Shown piece by piece: positions 53,711 through 64,000 of a DNA stretch of 64,000 nt. Within the stretch, counting starts at the first letter, position 1. The number at the start of each line of letters is the position of its first letter. A program made the translations under genes and the position numbers. Origin of the DNA: Candidatus Ruthia sp. Plio_17_S18 (GTDB lineage Bacteria > Pseudomonadota > Gammaproteobacteria > PS1 > Pseudothioglobaceae); contig CP072538.1 of NCBI GenBank assembly GCA_021730105.1, forward strand, positions 434,001 to 498,000, read 5' to 3'. Under the pieces are notes generated by a model. It was not told where the DNA came from. It did not search any database and saw nothing but the letters and a program-made list of their open reading frames with translations.

Positions 53711-55444
53711 ATGAAGTTAAATGGTGCTCAAATATTAATCAACAGTCTTAAAAGTGAAGGGATTAAGCACATCTTTGGCTATCCTGGCGGTGCAGTTTTA
53801 CACATTTATGACGCACTAAATGCGTGTAATGAGATTAAACATATTCTTGTTCGCCATGAGCAAGGTGCAGTGCATGCAGCAGATGGTTATGCACGTGCCA
53901 GTGGCAAGTGTGGTGTAGCGCTTGTTACCTCAGGACCGGGGCTTACTAATGCGGTAACAGGTATTGCCACAGCCTACATGGATTCTATTCCTATGGTCAT
54001 TGTTTCGGGTCAAGTTTCTTCTGCTGTTATTGGCAATGATGCATTTCAAGAGGTTGATGCGGTTGGTATTACTCGTTCGTGTGTTAAGCATAATTTCTTA
54101 GTAACAGATATTAATGATTTGGCAAATGTTGTTAAAAAAGCATTTTATATCGCGACTACAGGCCGTCCTGGTCCTGTTCTTATTGATATTACCAAAGACA
54201 CAACGATTGCTGAGACTGAGTTCATTGGTTATCCTGAGTCAATTGATATGCGTTCTTATCAGCCTGAGATAAAGATTGAAGCAAATAAAATCACCAAGGC
54301 AATTGCGTTAATCGTTCAAGCAAAAAAACCTATTATTTATTCAGGTGGTGGAAGTGTGATTGGCAATGCTGATAAAACACTGAGTATTTTTACTCGTCAT
54401 ACAGGCTTTCCAATTACCCAAACTTTAATGGGGTTGGGTGCTTACCCTGCAAGTGATAAACAATCATTGGGCATGTTAGGCATGCACGGCACTTATGAGG
54501 CTAATATGGCAATGCACGATTCGGATTGTATTATTGCTGTAGGTGCGCGTTTTGATGACCGTATTACTGGCAACTTAGACAAATTTTGCCCTTATGCAAA
54601 AATTATTCACATTGATATTGACCCATCTTCTGTAGGCAAAAATGTGAGTGTCGATGTGTCGATTATCGGGCAAGTTAATGACGCCTTGAGTGCATTAATA
54701 CAAGCACTTAAAGACAAGCAATTGGCCGATATTACTCAATGGTGGGCGCAAATTGAGACGTGGCGTGGTGTTGATTCATTGGCATATCAAACCAAAACAG
54801 GTGTGATTAAGCCACAAAGTGTGATTGAAGCCTTGTATGAAGTAACCAAAGGCGAGTCGATTGTTACCAGTGATGTTGGACAACACCAAATGTGGGTAGC
54901 ACAATACTACCCATTTGATAAGCCACGCCGTTGGATTAACTCTGGTGGCTTAGGCACAATGGGCTTTGGACTACCTGCAGCGATGGGTGCAAAATTAGCA
55001 GCACCTGAAATGGACGTCGCTTGCGTAACAGGCGAGGGCAGTATTCAAATGATGTTACAAGAACTTTCTACTATGTTGCAATACAACACTCCGGTAAAGA
55101 TTATCAATTTGAATAATGGTTATTTAGGCATGGTGCGCCAATGGCAAGAGTTTTTTTATGATAAACGTTATTCAATGTCATATATGGATGCGTTGCCTGA
55201 TTTTGTAAAGCTGGCAAAAAGTTATGGGCACATAGGTATTAAAGTCGAAAAAGAGCTAGATTTAAAACCGGCATTGGTTGAAGCATTCAAGCAAAAAAAT
55301 AGAACGGTATTTTTAGATATTTTGACCGATTCTACAGAAAATGTATTTCCAATGATTCCATCAGGCGCAGGACATCACGAAATGTTGTTAGCAGGTCGTG
55401 ATAATATGGCGTCAATTAATGACAAAGGCTTGAATTTAGTATGA
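53711..55444 (+). CDS. ilvB: Acetolactate synthase, large (catalytic) subunit
   Basis: TPP- and FAD-dependent first common step of valine, leucine and isoleucine synthesis, 577 residues. The catalytic Glu is in LVRHEQGAVHAADGYAR (about 49). SGGGSVIG-type central FAD domain and the TPP-magnesium motif GEGSIQMMLQELSTM...NLNNGYLGMVRQW (about 435-475) are clear. ATGA overlap with ilvH. The symbol may equally be ilvI or ilvG by local convention. Confidence 0.95.
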   Translation: MKLNGAQILINSLKSEGIKHIFGYPGGAVLHIYDALNACNEIKHILVRHEQGAVHAADGYARASGKCGVALVTSGPGLTNAVTGIATAYMDSIPMVIVSGQVSSAVIGNDAFQEVDAVGITRSCVKHNFLVTDINDLANVVKKAFYIATTGRPGPVLIDITKDTTIAETEFIGYPESIDMRSYQPEIKIEANKITKAIALIVQAKKPIIYSGGGSVIGNADKTLSIFTRHTGFPITQTLMGLGAYPASDKQSLGMLGMHGTYEANMAMHDSDCIIAVGARFDDRITGNLDKFCPYAKIIHIDIDPSSVGKNVSVDVSIIGQVNDALSALIQALKDKQLADITQWWAQIETWRGVDSLAYQTKTGVIKPQSVIEALYEVTKGESIVTSDVGQHQMWVAQYYPFDKPRRWINSGGLGTMGFGLPAAMGAKLAAPEMDVACVTGEGSIQMMLQELSTMLQYNTPVKIINLNNGYLGMVRQWQEFFYDKRYSMSYMDALPDFVKLAKSYGHIGIKVEKELDLKPALVEAFKQKNRTVFLDILTDSTENVFPMIPSGAGHHEMLLAGRDNMASINDKGLNLV

Positions 55445-55923
55445 GATACATTATTTCAGTATTGTTAGAAAATGAAGCAGGTGCACTTTCTAGAGTAGCA
55501 GGATTGTTTTCTGCTCGCGGATTTAACATTGAGTCACTCACAGTTGCAGCAACTAACGATTCAACTCTATCACGTATGACCATTGTCAGCATTGGTGATG
55601 ATAACATTATTGAACAAATTGTTAAGCAGCTTAACAAGTTGATTGACGTGGTCACAGTAACAGATTTGACCGCAACTGAGCACATTGAACGTGAATTATT
55701 ACTGGTTAAAGTGGATGTTAATCAACAAACGCAAGCTGATATTGACAAACAAATTGATATTTTTTCGTGCAAAATAGTTGATTTATCAGAAGATACTTAT
55801 ACAATTGAGCTGGCAGGAAAAAGTCAAAAAATTAATGACTTTTTAGCAAGTTTAGATGTGTCAAAAATTTTAGAGGTTTCTAGAACAGGCGTGACTGGCG
55901 TTTGCATGAAAATAACAAGTTAA
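55441..55923 (+). CDS. ilvH: Acetolactate synthase, small (regulatory) subunit
   Basis: A 160-residue protein with an N-terminal ACT domain (ISVLLENEAGALSRVAGLF, RGFNIESLTVA, 1-75) and the C-terminal dimer domain (ERELLLVKV...). It activates the large subunit and gives it valine feedback inhibition in related enzymes. Overlaps ilvB by 4 bases. Confidence 0.95.
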   Translation: MRYIISVLLENEAGALSRVAGLFSARGFNIESLTVAATNDSTLSRMTIVSIGDDNIIEQIVKQLNKLIDVVTVTDLTATEHIERELLLVKVDVNQQTQADIDKQIDIFSCKIVDLSEDTYTIELAGKSQKINDFLASLDVSKILEVSRTGVTGVCMKITS

Positions 55924-55952
55924 TAAAGGCGCATTAAGCGTTAAAAAAATAG

Positions 55953-56966
<1,014 letters not shown>

Positions 56967-57019
56967 TCATTCTTTAATCAATATCCAATTTGATTGGGCA
57001 TTGTAGCGAATAATATATA

Positions 57020-57778
57020 ATGGAAAGAAAAGCAAAAAGAGGTATTTACTTACTGCCCAATATTCTCACAACATTTGGGCTATTCTCTGGTTTTTTTGCT
57101 ATTATTCTTGCTACTAAGGGCCAGTATACTGATGCTGCTATTGCAATATTTGTTGCCATGTTGTGGGATGGGCTTGATGGTCGCGTGGCTCGCTTAACCA
57201 ACACTCAAAGTGAATTTGGTGCACAGTACGATTCTATGGCAGATATGATTTCATTTGGCGTGGCACCTGCGCTATTGATGTATTTTTGGCTGTTGTCTGA
57301 TTTAGGAAAAATTGGCTGGCTGGCTGCTTTTGTCTATGTGGCAGCAGGTGCACTTCGTTTGGCACGCTTTAATACTCAAATTGGTGTTGAGGATAAGCGT
57401 TATTTTCAAGGATTGCCTTCTCCTGCTGCTGCAGCATTAATTGCAGGTTTAGTTTGGACCTTTGATGTGATTGGCGTGACTAATTATGATCAATATTTAA
57501 TTTTAACCAGTTGGATTATTCTGGTTGGCTCTGGCGTGTTAATGGTTAGCAACGTTCGTTATAACAGTTTTAAGGAGATTAATCTAAAAGGCAGATCTTC
57601 ATTTAAACTATTGTTATTTGCCACCTTAATTATTATTGTTGTCACTTTAGAGCCTAGCGCCATTTTGTTTGTTTTCTGTTTTGTTTACGCATTGTCAGGT
57701 CTATTAACCACAATGATTGAAGTAAGAAAAAGGCGTAATTTAAAAAAAAAACTAAAAATAGTTGAATTTCCTTTATAA
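57020..57778 (+). CDS. pssA: CDP-diacylglycerol-serine O-phosphatidyltransferase
   Basis: Membrane enzyme making phosphatidylserine, precursor of phosphatidylethanolamine. The CDP-alcohol phosphatidyltransferase signature DGLDGRVARLTNTQSEFGAQ...DSMADMISFG (D-G-x2-A-R-x8-G-x3-D-x3-D) spans about 52-80. About six to seven transmembrane segments and a basic C terminus make up 252 residues. This is the type II (integral membrane) form, not the E. coli peripheral enzyme. Often clustered with ilvC and leuA in proteobacteria. Confidence 0.94.
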   Translation: MERKAKRGIYLLPNILTTFGLFSGFFAIILATKGQYTDAAIAIFVAMLWDGLDGRVARLTNTQSEFGAQYDSMADMISFGVAPALLMYFWLLSDLGKIGWLAAFVYVAAGALRLARFNTQIGVEDKRYFQGLPSPAAAALIAGLVWTFDVIGVTNYDQYLILTSWIILVGSGVLMVSNVRYNSFKEINLKGRSSFKLLLFATLIIIVVTLEPSAILFVFCFVYALSGLLTTMIEVRKRRNLKKKLKIVEFPL

Positions 57779-57851
57779 TTCTCCCTAGTATGACTAATCA
57801 ATTTAAATTTTATTCTCCTATAGGAAGCATTTCTTTGTTTTCACTACGATT

Positions 57852-57897
57852 ATTGCCCTAGGGCAATCATTACTTGTGCACGATTGAAAAATCGTGC
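57852..57897. promoter_or_regulatory. Palindrome and perfect hairpin in the leuA leader
   Basis: ATTGCCCTAGGGCAAT (57852-57867) is a perfect 16-bp palindrome. Ten bases later GCACGATT-GAAA-AATCGTGC (57878-57897) is a perfect 8-bp hairpin with a GNRA-type tetraloop. There is no T run, so it does not look like a terminator. It may be an operator plus an mRNA-stabilising or regulatory hairpin for leuA; no leader peptide with Leu codons is seen. Confidence 0.5.
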
Positions 57898-57940
57898 TTC
57901 TCACAATTTGTAAACTTGAACAAACCAATAGGAGACTTAA

Positions 57941-59473
57941 ATGTCTAATAAACTAATTATTTTTGATACAACCCTTCGTGATGGTGAGCAATCACCTGGT
58001 GCGTCCATGACTAAGGATGAAAAAGTACGAATTGCTAAAGTGCTGGAAAAAATGCAAGTAGACATCATTGAGGCAGGCTTTGCCATTGCATCAGTGGGAG
58101 ATTTTGAAGCCGTACAAGCTGTGGCTAATGTGGTGCAAGATTCGGTTATTTGCTCATTGGCAAGAGCGCTTGATAAGGACATTGATCGTGCAGGAGAGGC
58201 GTTAAAAGGTGCTAATGCATCACGCATTCATACTTTTATTGCCACATCTGATATCCACATGAAGATGAAATTGCAAATGACCCCAAATCAGGTGGTAGAG
58301 CAAGCAGTTCGTGCTGTTAAGCGAGCCAAGCAATACACGGATGATGTTGAGTTTTCGCCAGAAGATGCGGGTCGATCAGATGAGGATTTTTTGTGTCGTA
58401 TTATTGAGGAGACGATTAACGCAGGTGCGACAACCATTAATATTCCTGATACGGTGGGTTACAACATTCCACATCAATTTGGTGCAACCATTAAATCTTT
58501 GATTGAGCGTGTGCCAAATTCTGATAGGGCTGTTTTTTCAGCGCACTGTCATAATGACTTGGGTTTGGCGGTGGCCAATTCATTGTCTGCTGTACTAAAT
58601 GGTGCAAGGCAAGTTGAATGTACCATTAACGGTCTGGGCGAGCGCGCAGGTAACACTTCACTAGAAGAGCTGGTTATGGCAGTGCGAACTCGCCAAGATA
58701 TTTTTGATTGTGATAGCAATATTAATGCCACGCATATTTTGTCAGCCTCACGCTTGGTTTCAAGTGTGACAGGTTTTATTGTACAACCCAATAAAGCAAT
58801 TGTTGGCGCAAATGCTTTTGCCCATGAGGCAGGTATTCATCAAGATGGCGTGCTTAAACACCGCGAGACTTACGAAATCATGCGTGCTGAATATGTTGGC
58901 TGTAATGCAAATCAATTGGTGTTAGGCAAACATTCAGGTCGCAATGCATTTAAAGTAAGATTGGCTGAACTTGGTACTGAATTTGATAATGAAGAAAGTC
59001 TTAATGATGCTTTTAGGCGCTTTAAAGAATTGGCAGATAAAAAACACGAAATTTTTGATGAAGATTTGCAAGCGCTGGCTTCTGAAACTCAAACAGAGGT
59101 TTCTGAAATCATCAAACTAGTGTCTTTGAAAGTGTGCACAGAAACAGGTGAAGAAAATACAGCAACTGTTGTGCTGTCAATTAATGATAAAGAACAAACA
59201 GCAACGGCGCATACCTCAGGCGCAGTTGATGCTACCTTTAGTGCGATTGATTCATTGTCGGGCATTAAAATAAATCTTCAATTGTATTCTGTTTCAAATG
59301 TTACTCAAGGCACAGATGCACTGGGCGAGGTCAATGTGCGTTTAGAGTATAATGGTTGTATTGTTAATGGGCAAGGGGTTGATACTGATATTATCACTGC
59401 CAGCGCAAAAGCCTATATTCATGGTTTAAATAAAGTGCTGGTTGCAACGAATAAGGCGCATCCACAAATATGA
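57941..59473 (+). CDS. leuA: 2-isopropylmalate synthase
   Basis: First step of leucine synthesis: condenses acetyl-CoA with 2-oxoisovalerate. It has 510 residues. [16 protein letters not shown] (about 7-22) and [16 protein letters not shown] (about 200-215) are the metal and substrate motifs, with [13 protein letters not shown] following. The C-terminal allosteric domain (about 390-500) includes [17 protein letters not shown]. Ribosome-binding site AGGAGA. Overlaps the next gene by 4 bases. Confidence 0.96.
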   Translation: MSNKLIIFDTTLRDGEQSPGASMTKDEKVRIAKVLEKMQVDIIEAGFAIASVGDFEAVQAVANVVQDSVICSLARALDKDIDRAGEALKGANASRIHTFIATSDIHMKMKLQMTPNQVVEQAVRAVKRAKQYTDDVEFSPEDAGRSDEDFLCRIIEETINAGATTINIPDTVGYNIPHQFGATIKSLIERVPNSDRAVFSAHCHNDLGLAVANSLSAVLNGARQVECTINGLGERAGNTSLEELVMAVRTRQDIFDCDSNINATHILSASRLVSSVTGFIVQPNKAIVGANAFAHEAGIHQDGVLKHRETYEIMRAEYVGCNANQLVLGKHSGRNAFKVRLAELGTEFDNEESLNDAFRRFKELADKKHEIFDEDLQALASETQTEVSEIIKLVSLKVCTETGEENTATVVLSINDKEQTATAHTSGAVDATFSAIDSLSGIKINLQLYSVSNVTQGTDALGEVNVRLEYNGCIVNGQGVDTDIITASAKAYIHGLNKVLVATNKAHPQI

Positions 59474-59889
59474 ACACATCACTACGGTCTCATTATTTAG
59501 AGACTCTTGGCATCCCTGAATTTTTGCACATTCAAGTAAAAGTACAGGATTTAAGTGTCCCGATAATTGACACACAATGCTTAGTGATTGAAACTAAAAA
59601 TGCCCATTCATTTTGTCAAATGGGAGAAACACAAGATTTTTTGTTTAAAATGTTAGGCGCTATTGGGCTTGAAAAGTCTGATATTAAATGTCTCAGTATC
59701 AATGATGATAATTTAAATCAAACACTTGAGCAATATAATGCAAAAGCAATATTGTTAATGAGTGTAGGCTTAAAGCCATCTTCACATAAGCATTTTTCCA
59801 CCCATCATCCAAGTGAGGTTCTGACAAGCGAACAACTCAAGCGTGAAACTTGGGAAGTGTTAAAAAAGGTTAAGCAATGTCTCAAGTAG
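59470..59889 (+). CDS. Possible HolD-like (DNA polymerase III psi) protein
   Basis: A 139-residue protein with an N-terminal [15 protein letters not shown] (LGI..+), a middle [20 protein letters not shown] and an end [20 protein letters not shown]. The last motif resembles the HPS..L.....KR..W..L pattern of the uracil-DNA glycosylase fold, which HolD shares without being a glycosylase. Length and N-terminal pattern fit HolD, but divergence is high, so the call is tentative. No glycosylase active-site motif (GQDPY or GEAPG type) is seen. Overlaps leuA and queH. Confidence 0.45.
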   Translation: MNTSLRSHYLETLGIPEFLHIQVKVQDLSVPIIDTQCLVIETKNAHSFCQMGETQDFLFKMLGAIGLEKSDIKCLSINDDNLNQTLEQYNAKAILLMSVGLKPSSHKHFSTHHPSEVLTSEQLKRETWEVLKKVKQCLK

Positions 59890-60569
59890 ATTACAGCTTA
59901 TTGGACTACAAACGACCTAAATTAACCACACCAAATGGCGAAACCAAACTACTCATGCATTCTTGCTGTGCGCCTTGTGCTGGGGAAATTATGGAAGCTT
60001 TAGCAATATCAAATATCGACACCACCATCTTTTTTTATAACCCAAACATTCATCCAACAGAAGAATATGAATTGCGTAAAGAAGAAAATATTCGCTTTTC
60101 ACAAAAGCTCAACATGCCATTTATTGATGCAGATTATGACCGTGATAATTGGTTTGATCGCATCAAGGGTCAAGAAAACGAACCAGAACGTGGCAATCGT
60201 TGCACTACCTGCTTTGATATGCGCTTTGAAGTAACTGCCCAATACGCCCAAGATCATGGGTTTGATTTAATTTCCTCAACCCTTGGTATTTCCCGTTGGA
60301 AAGACATGAATCAAATTAACAACTGCGGTATACGTGCAACACAGTCATTTGAGGGTATTTCTTATTGGGATTTTAATTGGCGTAAGCAGGGCGGGTCAAG
60401 CAGAATGTTAGAATTGTCTAAACGTGAAGCGTTTTATCAACAAGAATACTGTGGTTGTGTCTATTCACTGCGTGATACCAATCGTTGGCGCGTATCACGC
60501 AATCGAGAAATAGTAGAGCGGGGTGTTAAGTTTTACCAACAAGCGATGGACAGCCTTAAAAGCGATTAG
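59877..60569 (+). CDS. queH: Epoxyqueuosine reductase QueH
   Basis: Last step of queuosine formation in tRNA, done here by the QueH (DUF208) family. The 230 residues show the Cys pair and cluster Cys of [13 protein letters not shown] (C30, C31, C34), [11 protein letters not shown] (C109, C112) and the C-terminal [25 protein letters not shown] is also a family signature. Length is typical. It overlaps the preceding gene by 13 bases and converges with argF. Confidence 0.92.
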   Translation: MSQVDYSLLDYKRPKLTTPNGETKLLMHSCCAPCAGEIMEALAISNIDTTIFFYNPNIHPTEEYELRKEENIRFSQKLNMPFIDADYDRDNWFDRIKGQENEPERGNRCTTCFDMRFEVTAQYAQDHGFDLISSTLGISRWKDMNQINNCGIRATQSFEGISYWDFNWRKQGGSSRMLELSKREAFYQQEYCGCVYSLRDTNRWRVSRNREIVERGVKFYQQAMDSLKSD

Positions 60570-61465
60570 CTCAATAAATATAACAACAATGCTTTTTGCA
60601 CGTGCAAACGGTTTTCAGCTGCAAACCAAACCAAACTTTGACTGCCATCAATCACATTGGCAGACACTTCTTCGCCACGGTGTGCGGGCAAGCAGTGCAT
60701 AAATACAGCACTAGGTTTGGCTTTTGACATTAAGGCTGTATTGACAGAAAAGTCTTTAAAAGCCATTTCACGCTTTGTTTGTTCAGCCTCTTGTCCCATA
60801 CTTGCCCAGACATCAGTTACCACCAAATCAACCTCTTGGCAAGCTTTTTGTGCATCGGTGAATAAATGAATATGGTTGGCATATCTTTCAATAAAACTTT
60901 GATCTGGTTGGTAATTTTGAGGCGTTGCAATATTAAGTTTAAAGTTAAAGATTTTTGCTGCTTGCATATAAGTGTGGCACATATTATTGCCATCGCCAAT
61001 CCAAGCCACGGTTTTATTGGCAATTGTACCGTTGTGTTCTTGGTAAGTCATCATGTCGGACAGTAGTTGGCAAGGATGGGATTCATCGGATAAGGCATTA
61101 ATAATCGGTACAGAGGAGTTTTCAGCAAAAATGTGAATATCTTTATGAGAAGAGACGCGCATCATGATGGCATCAACAATTGAGCTAATCACAATTGCAC
61201 TGTCAATAATTGGCTCGCCACGACCCAGTTGAATGTCTTTATCGGATAAAAATAGAGCGCTACCACCTAATTGAGTCATGCCTGCTTCAAAGGAAACTCG
61301 CGTGCGTGTGGAGGACTTGTCAAAAATCATAGCCAATGTTTTGTGCTCTAATGTTTTGTTGATTTCACCAGATTTATATTGCTTTTTGAGTGCAATTGCT
61401 TGTTTGATGATTTGAGTTAAATCATGATTTGATAAATCATCCAGATTAATAAAGTGTTTTATCAT
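60566..61465 (-). CDS. argF: Ornithine carbamoyltransferase
   Basis: Forms citrulline from ornithine and carbamoyl phosphate. The ATG at 61463-61465 ([13 protein letters not shown]) gives 299 residues; the open frame extends a few codons further into the argD end. Carbamoyl-phosphate motif [13 protein letters not shown] (about 47-59), [11 protein letters not shown], ornithine-loop SMGQE and [11 protein letters not shown] (Cys-Leu-Pro) are intact. Together with argD it is part of arginine synthesis. Confidence 0.96.
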   Translation of the reverse strand: MIKHFINLDDLSNHDLTQIIKQAIALKKQYKSGEINKTLEHKTLAMIFDKSSTRTRVSFEAGMTQLGGSALFLSDKDIQLGRGEPIIDSAIVISSIVDAIMMRVSSHKDIHIFAENSSVPIINALSDESHPCQLLSDMMTYQEHNGTIANKTVAWIGDGNNMCHTYMQAAKIFNFKLNIATPQNYQPDQSFIERYANHIHLFTDAQKACQEVDLVVTDVWASMGQEAEQTKREMAFKDFSVNTALMSKAKPSAVFMHCLPAHRGEEVSANVIDGSQSLVWFAAENRLHVQKALLLYLLS

Positions 61466-61478
61466 GGGTATCCCCTGC

Positions 61479-62639
61479 TTATAAAGCATTGACTAAATCG
61501 CTAACTTTGTTAATAAGAATATCAGCGTCAGATTTGTCAATAATCAAGGGCGGCAGTAAGCGTATTGATTGCCCAGTGATGTTAATTAAGAGTTGATTGT
61601 CTAGTGCTTTTTGTAAAAATGTAGAACAATCTTGGTTTAGTTCAATGGCAATCATTAGACCTTTTGAGCGAATTTCGAGCACCTTGTTGTCTGAGTCTTT
61701 AAGTTTATTTTTCAAGCCTGATGTGATATATTCACCCATCATGACAACATTATCTAAAATGTTGTCTTTTTCAATAACATCTAATACTGTTAGTGCTGTT
61801 TTGCAAACTAATGGATTGCCACCAAAAGTAGAGCCATGTGTGCCAGGTGTGAATAATTTTGAGGCCTTGCCTTTTGCAAGACAAGCGCCGATTGGCACAC
61901 CATTGCCAAGCCCTTTTGCTAGAGTGAGTAAATCTGGCGTTATGTTATTATAAAAATGTGCAAATAGCTTGCCAGTACGGCCTATGCCTGTTTGTACTTC
62001 GTCAAGAATTAACAACCAATTGTTATTATTACAAATTTCTTGAACTTGATTTAAGTAATGACTATCTGGAATAATAATGCCACTCTCACCTTGGATAGGC
62101 TCAAGCATAACCGCAACAACGTTATTGTTATTTTCATGGGCTTTAATGGCGTTAATGTCATTAAAGTCAATATAAATAAATTCGCTAACTAATGGTGCAA
62201 AACCTGCTTGTACTTTAGTATTGCCAGTGGCTGAGAGTGTTGCCATGGTGCGTCCATGAAAGCTTTGATTAAATGTAAGTATGGTTGGGTTATTAATGTG
62301 TTGAGAGTGACCATGCAAACGTGCAATTTTAATGGCCGCCTCATTGGCTTCAGCGCCAGAATTAGCAAAAAAAGCGGTGTCCATATTAGACAATTGACAT
62401 AATTTTTCAGCTAAGTCTTCTTGATGTTGAATGTGATACCAATTGCTGGTATGTAGTAAATTCTCAGCTTGTATTTGAATGGCTTTTGTAATATCTTGAT
62501 GGCAATGCCCAAGACCAACAACGCCAACACCACAAAGTGCATCTAGGTATTGCCTACCTTTGTCATCTGTCAGGTAGCAACCCCTGCCTTTAACGAAGGT
62601 AACTTCAAGTGGTGCATAGTTTGACATTAAATAGGACAT
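61479..62639 (-). CDS. argD: Acetylornithine aminotransferase
   Basis: PLP class III aminotransferase of arginine (and possibly lysine) synthesis. I choose the ATG at 62637-62639 (386 residues); a second ATG 12 bases later (MSNYAPLEVTF) is also possible. Landmarks are LDALCGVGVVGLGHCHQDI, NSGAEANEAAIKIAR (about 97-111), SFHGRTMATLSATGN, LDEVQTGIGRTG and the PLP lysine in LTLAKGLGNGVPIGA (about 240). argF begins 14 bases downstream. Confidence 0.95.
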   Translation of the reverse strand: MSYLMSNYAPLEVTFVKGRGCYLTDDKGRQYLDALCGVGVVGLGHCHQDITKAIQIQAENLLHTSNWYHIQHQEDLAEKLCQLSNMDTAFFANSGAEANEAAIKIARLHGHSQHINNPTILTFNQSFHGRTMATLSATGNTKVQAGFAPLVSEFIYIDFNDINAIKAHENNNNVVAVMLEPIQGESGIIIPDSHYLNQVQEICNNNNWLLILDEVQTGIGRTGKLFAHFYNNITPDLLTLAKGLGNGVPIGACLAKGKASKLFTPGTHGSTFGGNPLVCKTALTVLDVIEKDNILDNVVMMGEYITSGLKNKLKDSDNKVLEIRSKGLMIAIELNQDCSTFLQKALDNQLLINITGQSIRLLPPLIIDKSDADILINKVSDLVNAL

Positions 62640-62659
62640 TGTGTTTATCTCAAAAAGCA

Positions 62660-62682
62660 AAAAGCCCCGAAACGGGGCTTTT
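62660..62682 (-). terminator. Terminator between the 67-residue gene and argD
   Basis: AAAAGCCCC-GAAAC-GGGGCTTTT: a 9-bp stem flanked by A and T tracts on both sides, so it could act in both directions. It lies just upstream of argD and should end the transcript of the small gene at 62702-62905. Confidence 0.8.
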
Positions 62683-62701
62683 ATTACCAATCAGCAAGTT
62701 A

Positions 62702-62905
62702 TTATGACTGGTAGGTTAATGGTGGTGCCATTTCATCGTTGAGTTCATCTAATTCTTTTTTGTAGCCTTCATAAAAAGAACCAGCTGTTGGATTAATCCA
62801 CTCTTCATAAGAAAAGCCATTGGCTTGTGTATGAGCTTTGAACGTATTTTGTAATGCAATTCTTTTTGCACTTAATTCATTAGAATGTTGATTTGTTGCG
62901 TCCAT
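62702..62905 (-). CDS. Small conserved-looking hypothetical protein
   Basis: A 67-residue acidic protein without a membrane segment. It has an N-terminal helix (ELSAKRIALQNTFKAHTQ), an aromatic middle (GFSYEEWINPTAGSFYEGYK) and an acidic end with PPLTYQS. It has an AGGAG site before the ATG and its own terminator, so it looks like a real, separately expressed gene. I do not recognise the family. Confidence 0.55.
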   Translation of the reverse strand: MDATNQHSNELSAKRIALQNTFKAHTQANGFSYEEWINPTAGSFYEGYKKELDELNDEMAPPLTYQS

Positions 62906-63065
62906 TTAATCTCCTAAATATTTAAGTAAGTAAAAACCGCTATTATATACCTTAAATAGTATTTAAGGAGGTTTTATTTGCTTTAAACACGTACAAATAC
63001 CTTATAATTTGGTTGGAGTTATGCTTTAATATAAGTGATTTTTCAATAACATTTAAGGAGTGTGT

Positions 63066-63362
63066 ATGCAGTTAAATATTTCTGGCCATCATCTTGATAT
63101 TACAGAAGCAATTAAACAACATTCACTTGCAAAATTATCCAAAATAAAACATCATTTTGATCAAGTAATTAATATTAATATGATTTTAGAGGTTGAAAAA
63201 GATGTAAAAAAAGCCGAGGCAACAATCCATGTTAGTGGTGCAGATTTATTTGCAAAAGCAGAAAGTAGCGATATGTACAACTCTATTGATCAAATGGTTA
63301 ATAAGTTAGATGCTCAAATTAGAAAGCATAAAGAAAAATTAAACGACCATAGAAAAAACTAA
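63066..63362 (+). CDS. hpf: Ribosome hibernation-promoting factor (HPF/YfiA)
   Basis: Binds the small ribosomal subunit in slow growth. The ATG at 63066, 8 bases after AAGGAG, gives 98 residues (an in-frame GTG two codons upstream is less likely). MQLNISGHHLDITEAIKQH (1-19), KLSKIKHHF and ASGADLFAKAESSDMYNSID-like text (VSGADLFAKAESSDMY) mark the short HPF form without the long C-terminal domain. Confidence 0.92.
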   Translation: MQLNISGHHLDITEAIKQHSLAKLSKIKHHFDQVININMILEVEKDVKKAEATIHVSGADLFAKAESSDMYNSIDQMVNKLDAQIRKHKEKLNDHRKN

Positions 63363-63419
63363 TAATAATTTAAGCAATATTGAAATATGCATATCGCTTA
63401 ATAGATAAGAATAACGCCC

Positions 63420-64000
63420 ATGTCAGAAGTTGAAAACACTTCTTTTAAAGATTGCCTTCACAGATTAATGACATCTTTGGAGGACTTGAAGTATGAAGAA
63501 TCCACCTCCCAGCTTGCCGCTTTGCATCCGGCTGAAATTGCTCGTCTATTAGAAAGTGTACCGCCTAAAGGCAGAACTCAGCTTTGGTTGAATATTGATT
63601 CTGAAACTCAAGGCGACATTCTTAAATATTTAAGTGAAAATATCCAATCTCAATTATTAAATGAAATGGATGTTGACGGCATTGTAAAAGCCGCAGAAAG
63701 CTTGGATATGGATGATTTGGCTGATATTGTGCCTGTATTACCTGAATCGGCATTGCACAATTTGTTATTAACACTGGACTATAAACATAAAGACCATCTA
63801 AAACGAGTTCTGTCTTATCCTGAGGATTCTGCCGGTGGTTTGATGAATATTGATATCATCACTGTGCGTAGTGATGTGACAGTGCGTACAGTTATTCGTT
63901 ACTTGCGCTTGTTAAAAGAAATGCCAATTGATATTGATCAGGTGTTTGTGGTTGATAGAACTTATCAATATTTGGGATCTATTTACATTTCTACTTTGTT
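63420..64000 (+). CDS. mgtE: Magnesium transporter MgtE (partial, N-terminal part)
   Basis: The 193 visible codons cover the cytoplasmic MgtE N domain (ALHPAEIARLLESVPPKGRT, MDMDDLADIVPVLP) and the start of the CBS domain pair (YPEDSAGGLMNIDIITVR, VFVVDRTYQYLGSI). The gene runs off the right edge before the membrane domain. CBS and N domains gate magnesium entry in this family. Confidence 0.93.
   Translation, partial: MSEVENTSFKDCLHRLMTSLEDLKYEESTSQLAALHPAEIARLLESVPPKGRTQLWLNIDSETQGDILKYLSENIQSQLLNEMDVDGIVKAAESLDMDDLADIVPVLPESALHNLLLTLDYKHKDHLKRVLSYPEDSAGGLMNIDIITVRSDVTVRTVIRYLRLLKEMPIDIDQVFVVDRTYQYLGSIYISTL

Overview
This window reads as a chromosome segment of a reduced-genome, sulfur-oxidising gammaproteobacterial endosymbiont. 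The best guess is the vesicomyid clam symbiont group within the SUP05 clade (Candidatus Ruthia magnifica / Vesicomyosocius). The case rests on visibly AT-rich sequence, compact overlapping biosynthetic genes with gammaproteobacterial-type products, a CbbY-type phosphatase of the kind linked to the Calvin cycle, sulfur-globule-like secreted proteins, and about a dozen clearly decayed genes. The species call is inference; no 16S rRNA gene is present. No insertion sequence, prophage, integrase or CRISPR array was seen.

Layout. 1-6 kb (minus): nadA (cut by the window edge), aspS, a DUF502 membrane protein, map, an M48 protease and lemA. 6-7.2 kb: graveyard with a pseudouridine-synthase remnant and a broken hslO (Hsp33), then tRNA-His, tRNA-Arg and tRNA-Pro. 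7.6-12.8 kb: ubiD, dnaQ, rpoZ, a decayed acetate-type symporter pair and intact acs. 12.8-18 kb: an unknown coiled-coil membrane protein, hemB, thiC and waaA. 18-28.4 kb (mostly plus): obgE-proB-folK-panB-panC-nfuA-(membrane protein)-thiL as a tight run, then dksA, cbbY, ilvA, broken rimI and icd. 28.4-30.6 kb: a local family of secreted Gly/Asn/Trp-rich repeat proteins, with two intact copies, one pseudogene and one signal-peptide-sized remnant. 30.6-37.2 kb: tRNA-Asn, aspC, uvrB, queE, an apparently exported small heat-shock protein, a decayed SulP transporter and aroC. 37.1-39.3 kb: GFA-family and Sel1-like remnants around tRNA-Arg, pyrF and tRNA-Val. 39.3-50.4 kb: a ubiquinone-type monooxygenase, pdxH, aroE, a short RNase E, a pteridine-reductase-like SDR, a MidA-like methyltransferase, uppP, a broken PAP2 phosphatase, pepN and pncC. 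50.4-53.6 kb: an unknown remnant fused to decayed dusA, a frameshifted ftsA, no ftsZ, and lpxC. 53.7-64 kb: ilvB-ilvH-ilvC, pssA, leuA, a possible HolD-like protein, queH, argF, argD, a small protein, hpf and the start of mgtE.

Together the intact genes keep biosynthesis of NAD, branched-chain amino acids, arginine, chorismate, pantothenate, thiamine, haem, ubiquinone, queuosine, pyrimidines and B6 running, which fits a symbiont that provisions its host. The lost genes are transport (acetate-type symporter, SulP), stress and modification functions (Hsp33, DusA, RimI, a pseudouridine synthase), a lipid phosphatase and, most strikingly, cell division. ftsA carries an internal deletion and frameshift, and ftsZ, usually between ftsA and lpxC, is absent: lpxC begins 5 bases after the ftsA stop. 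The most distinctive retained novelty is the tandem family of exported WGPF/WGPM-repeat proteins after icd.
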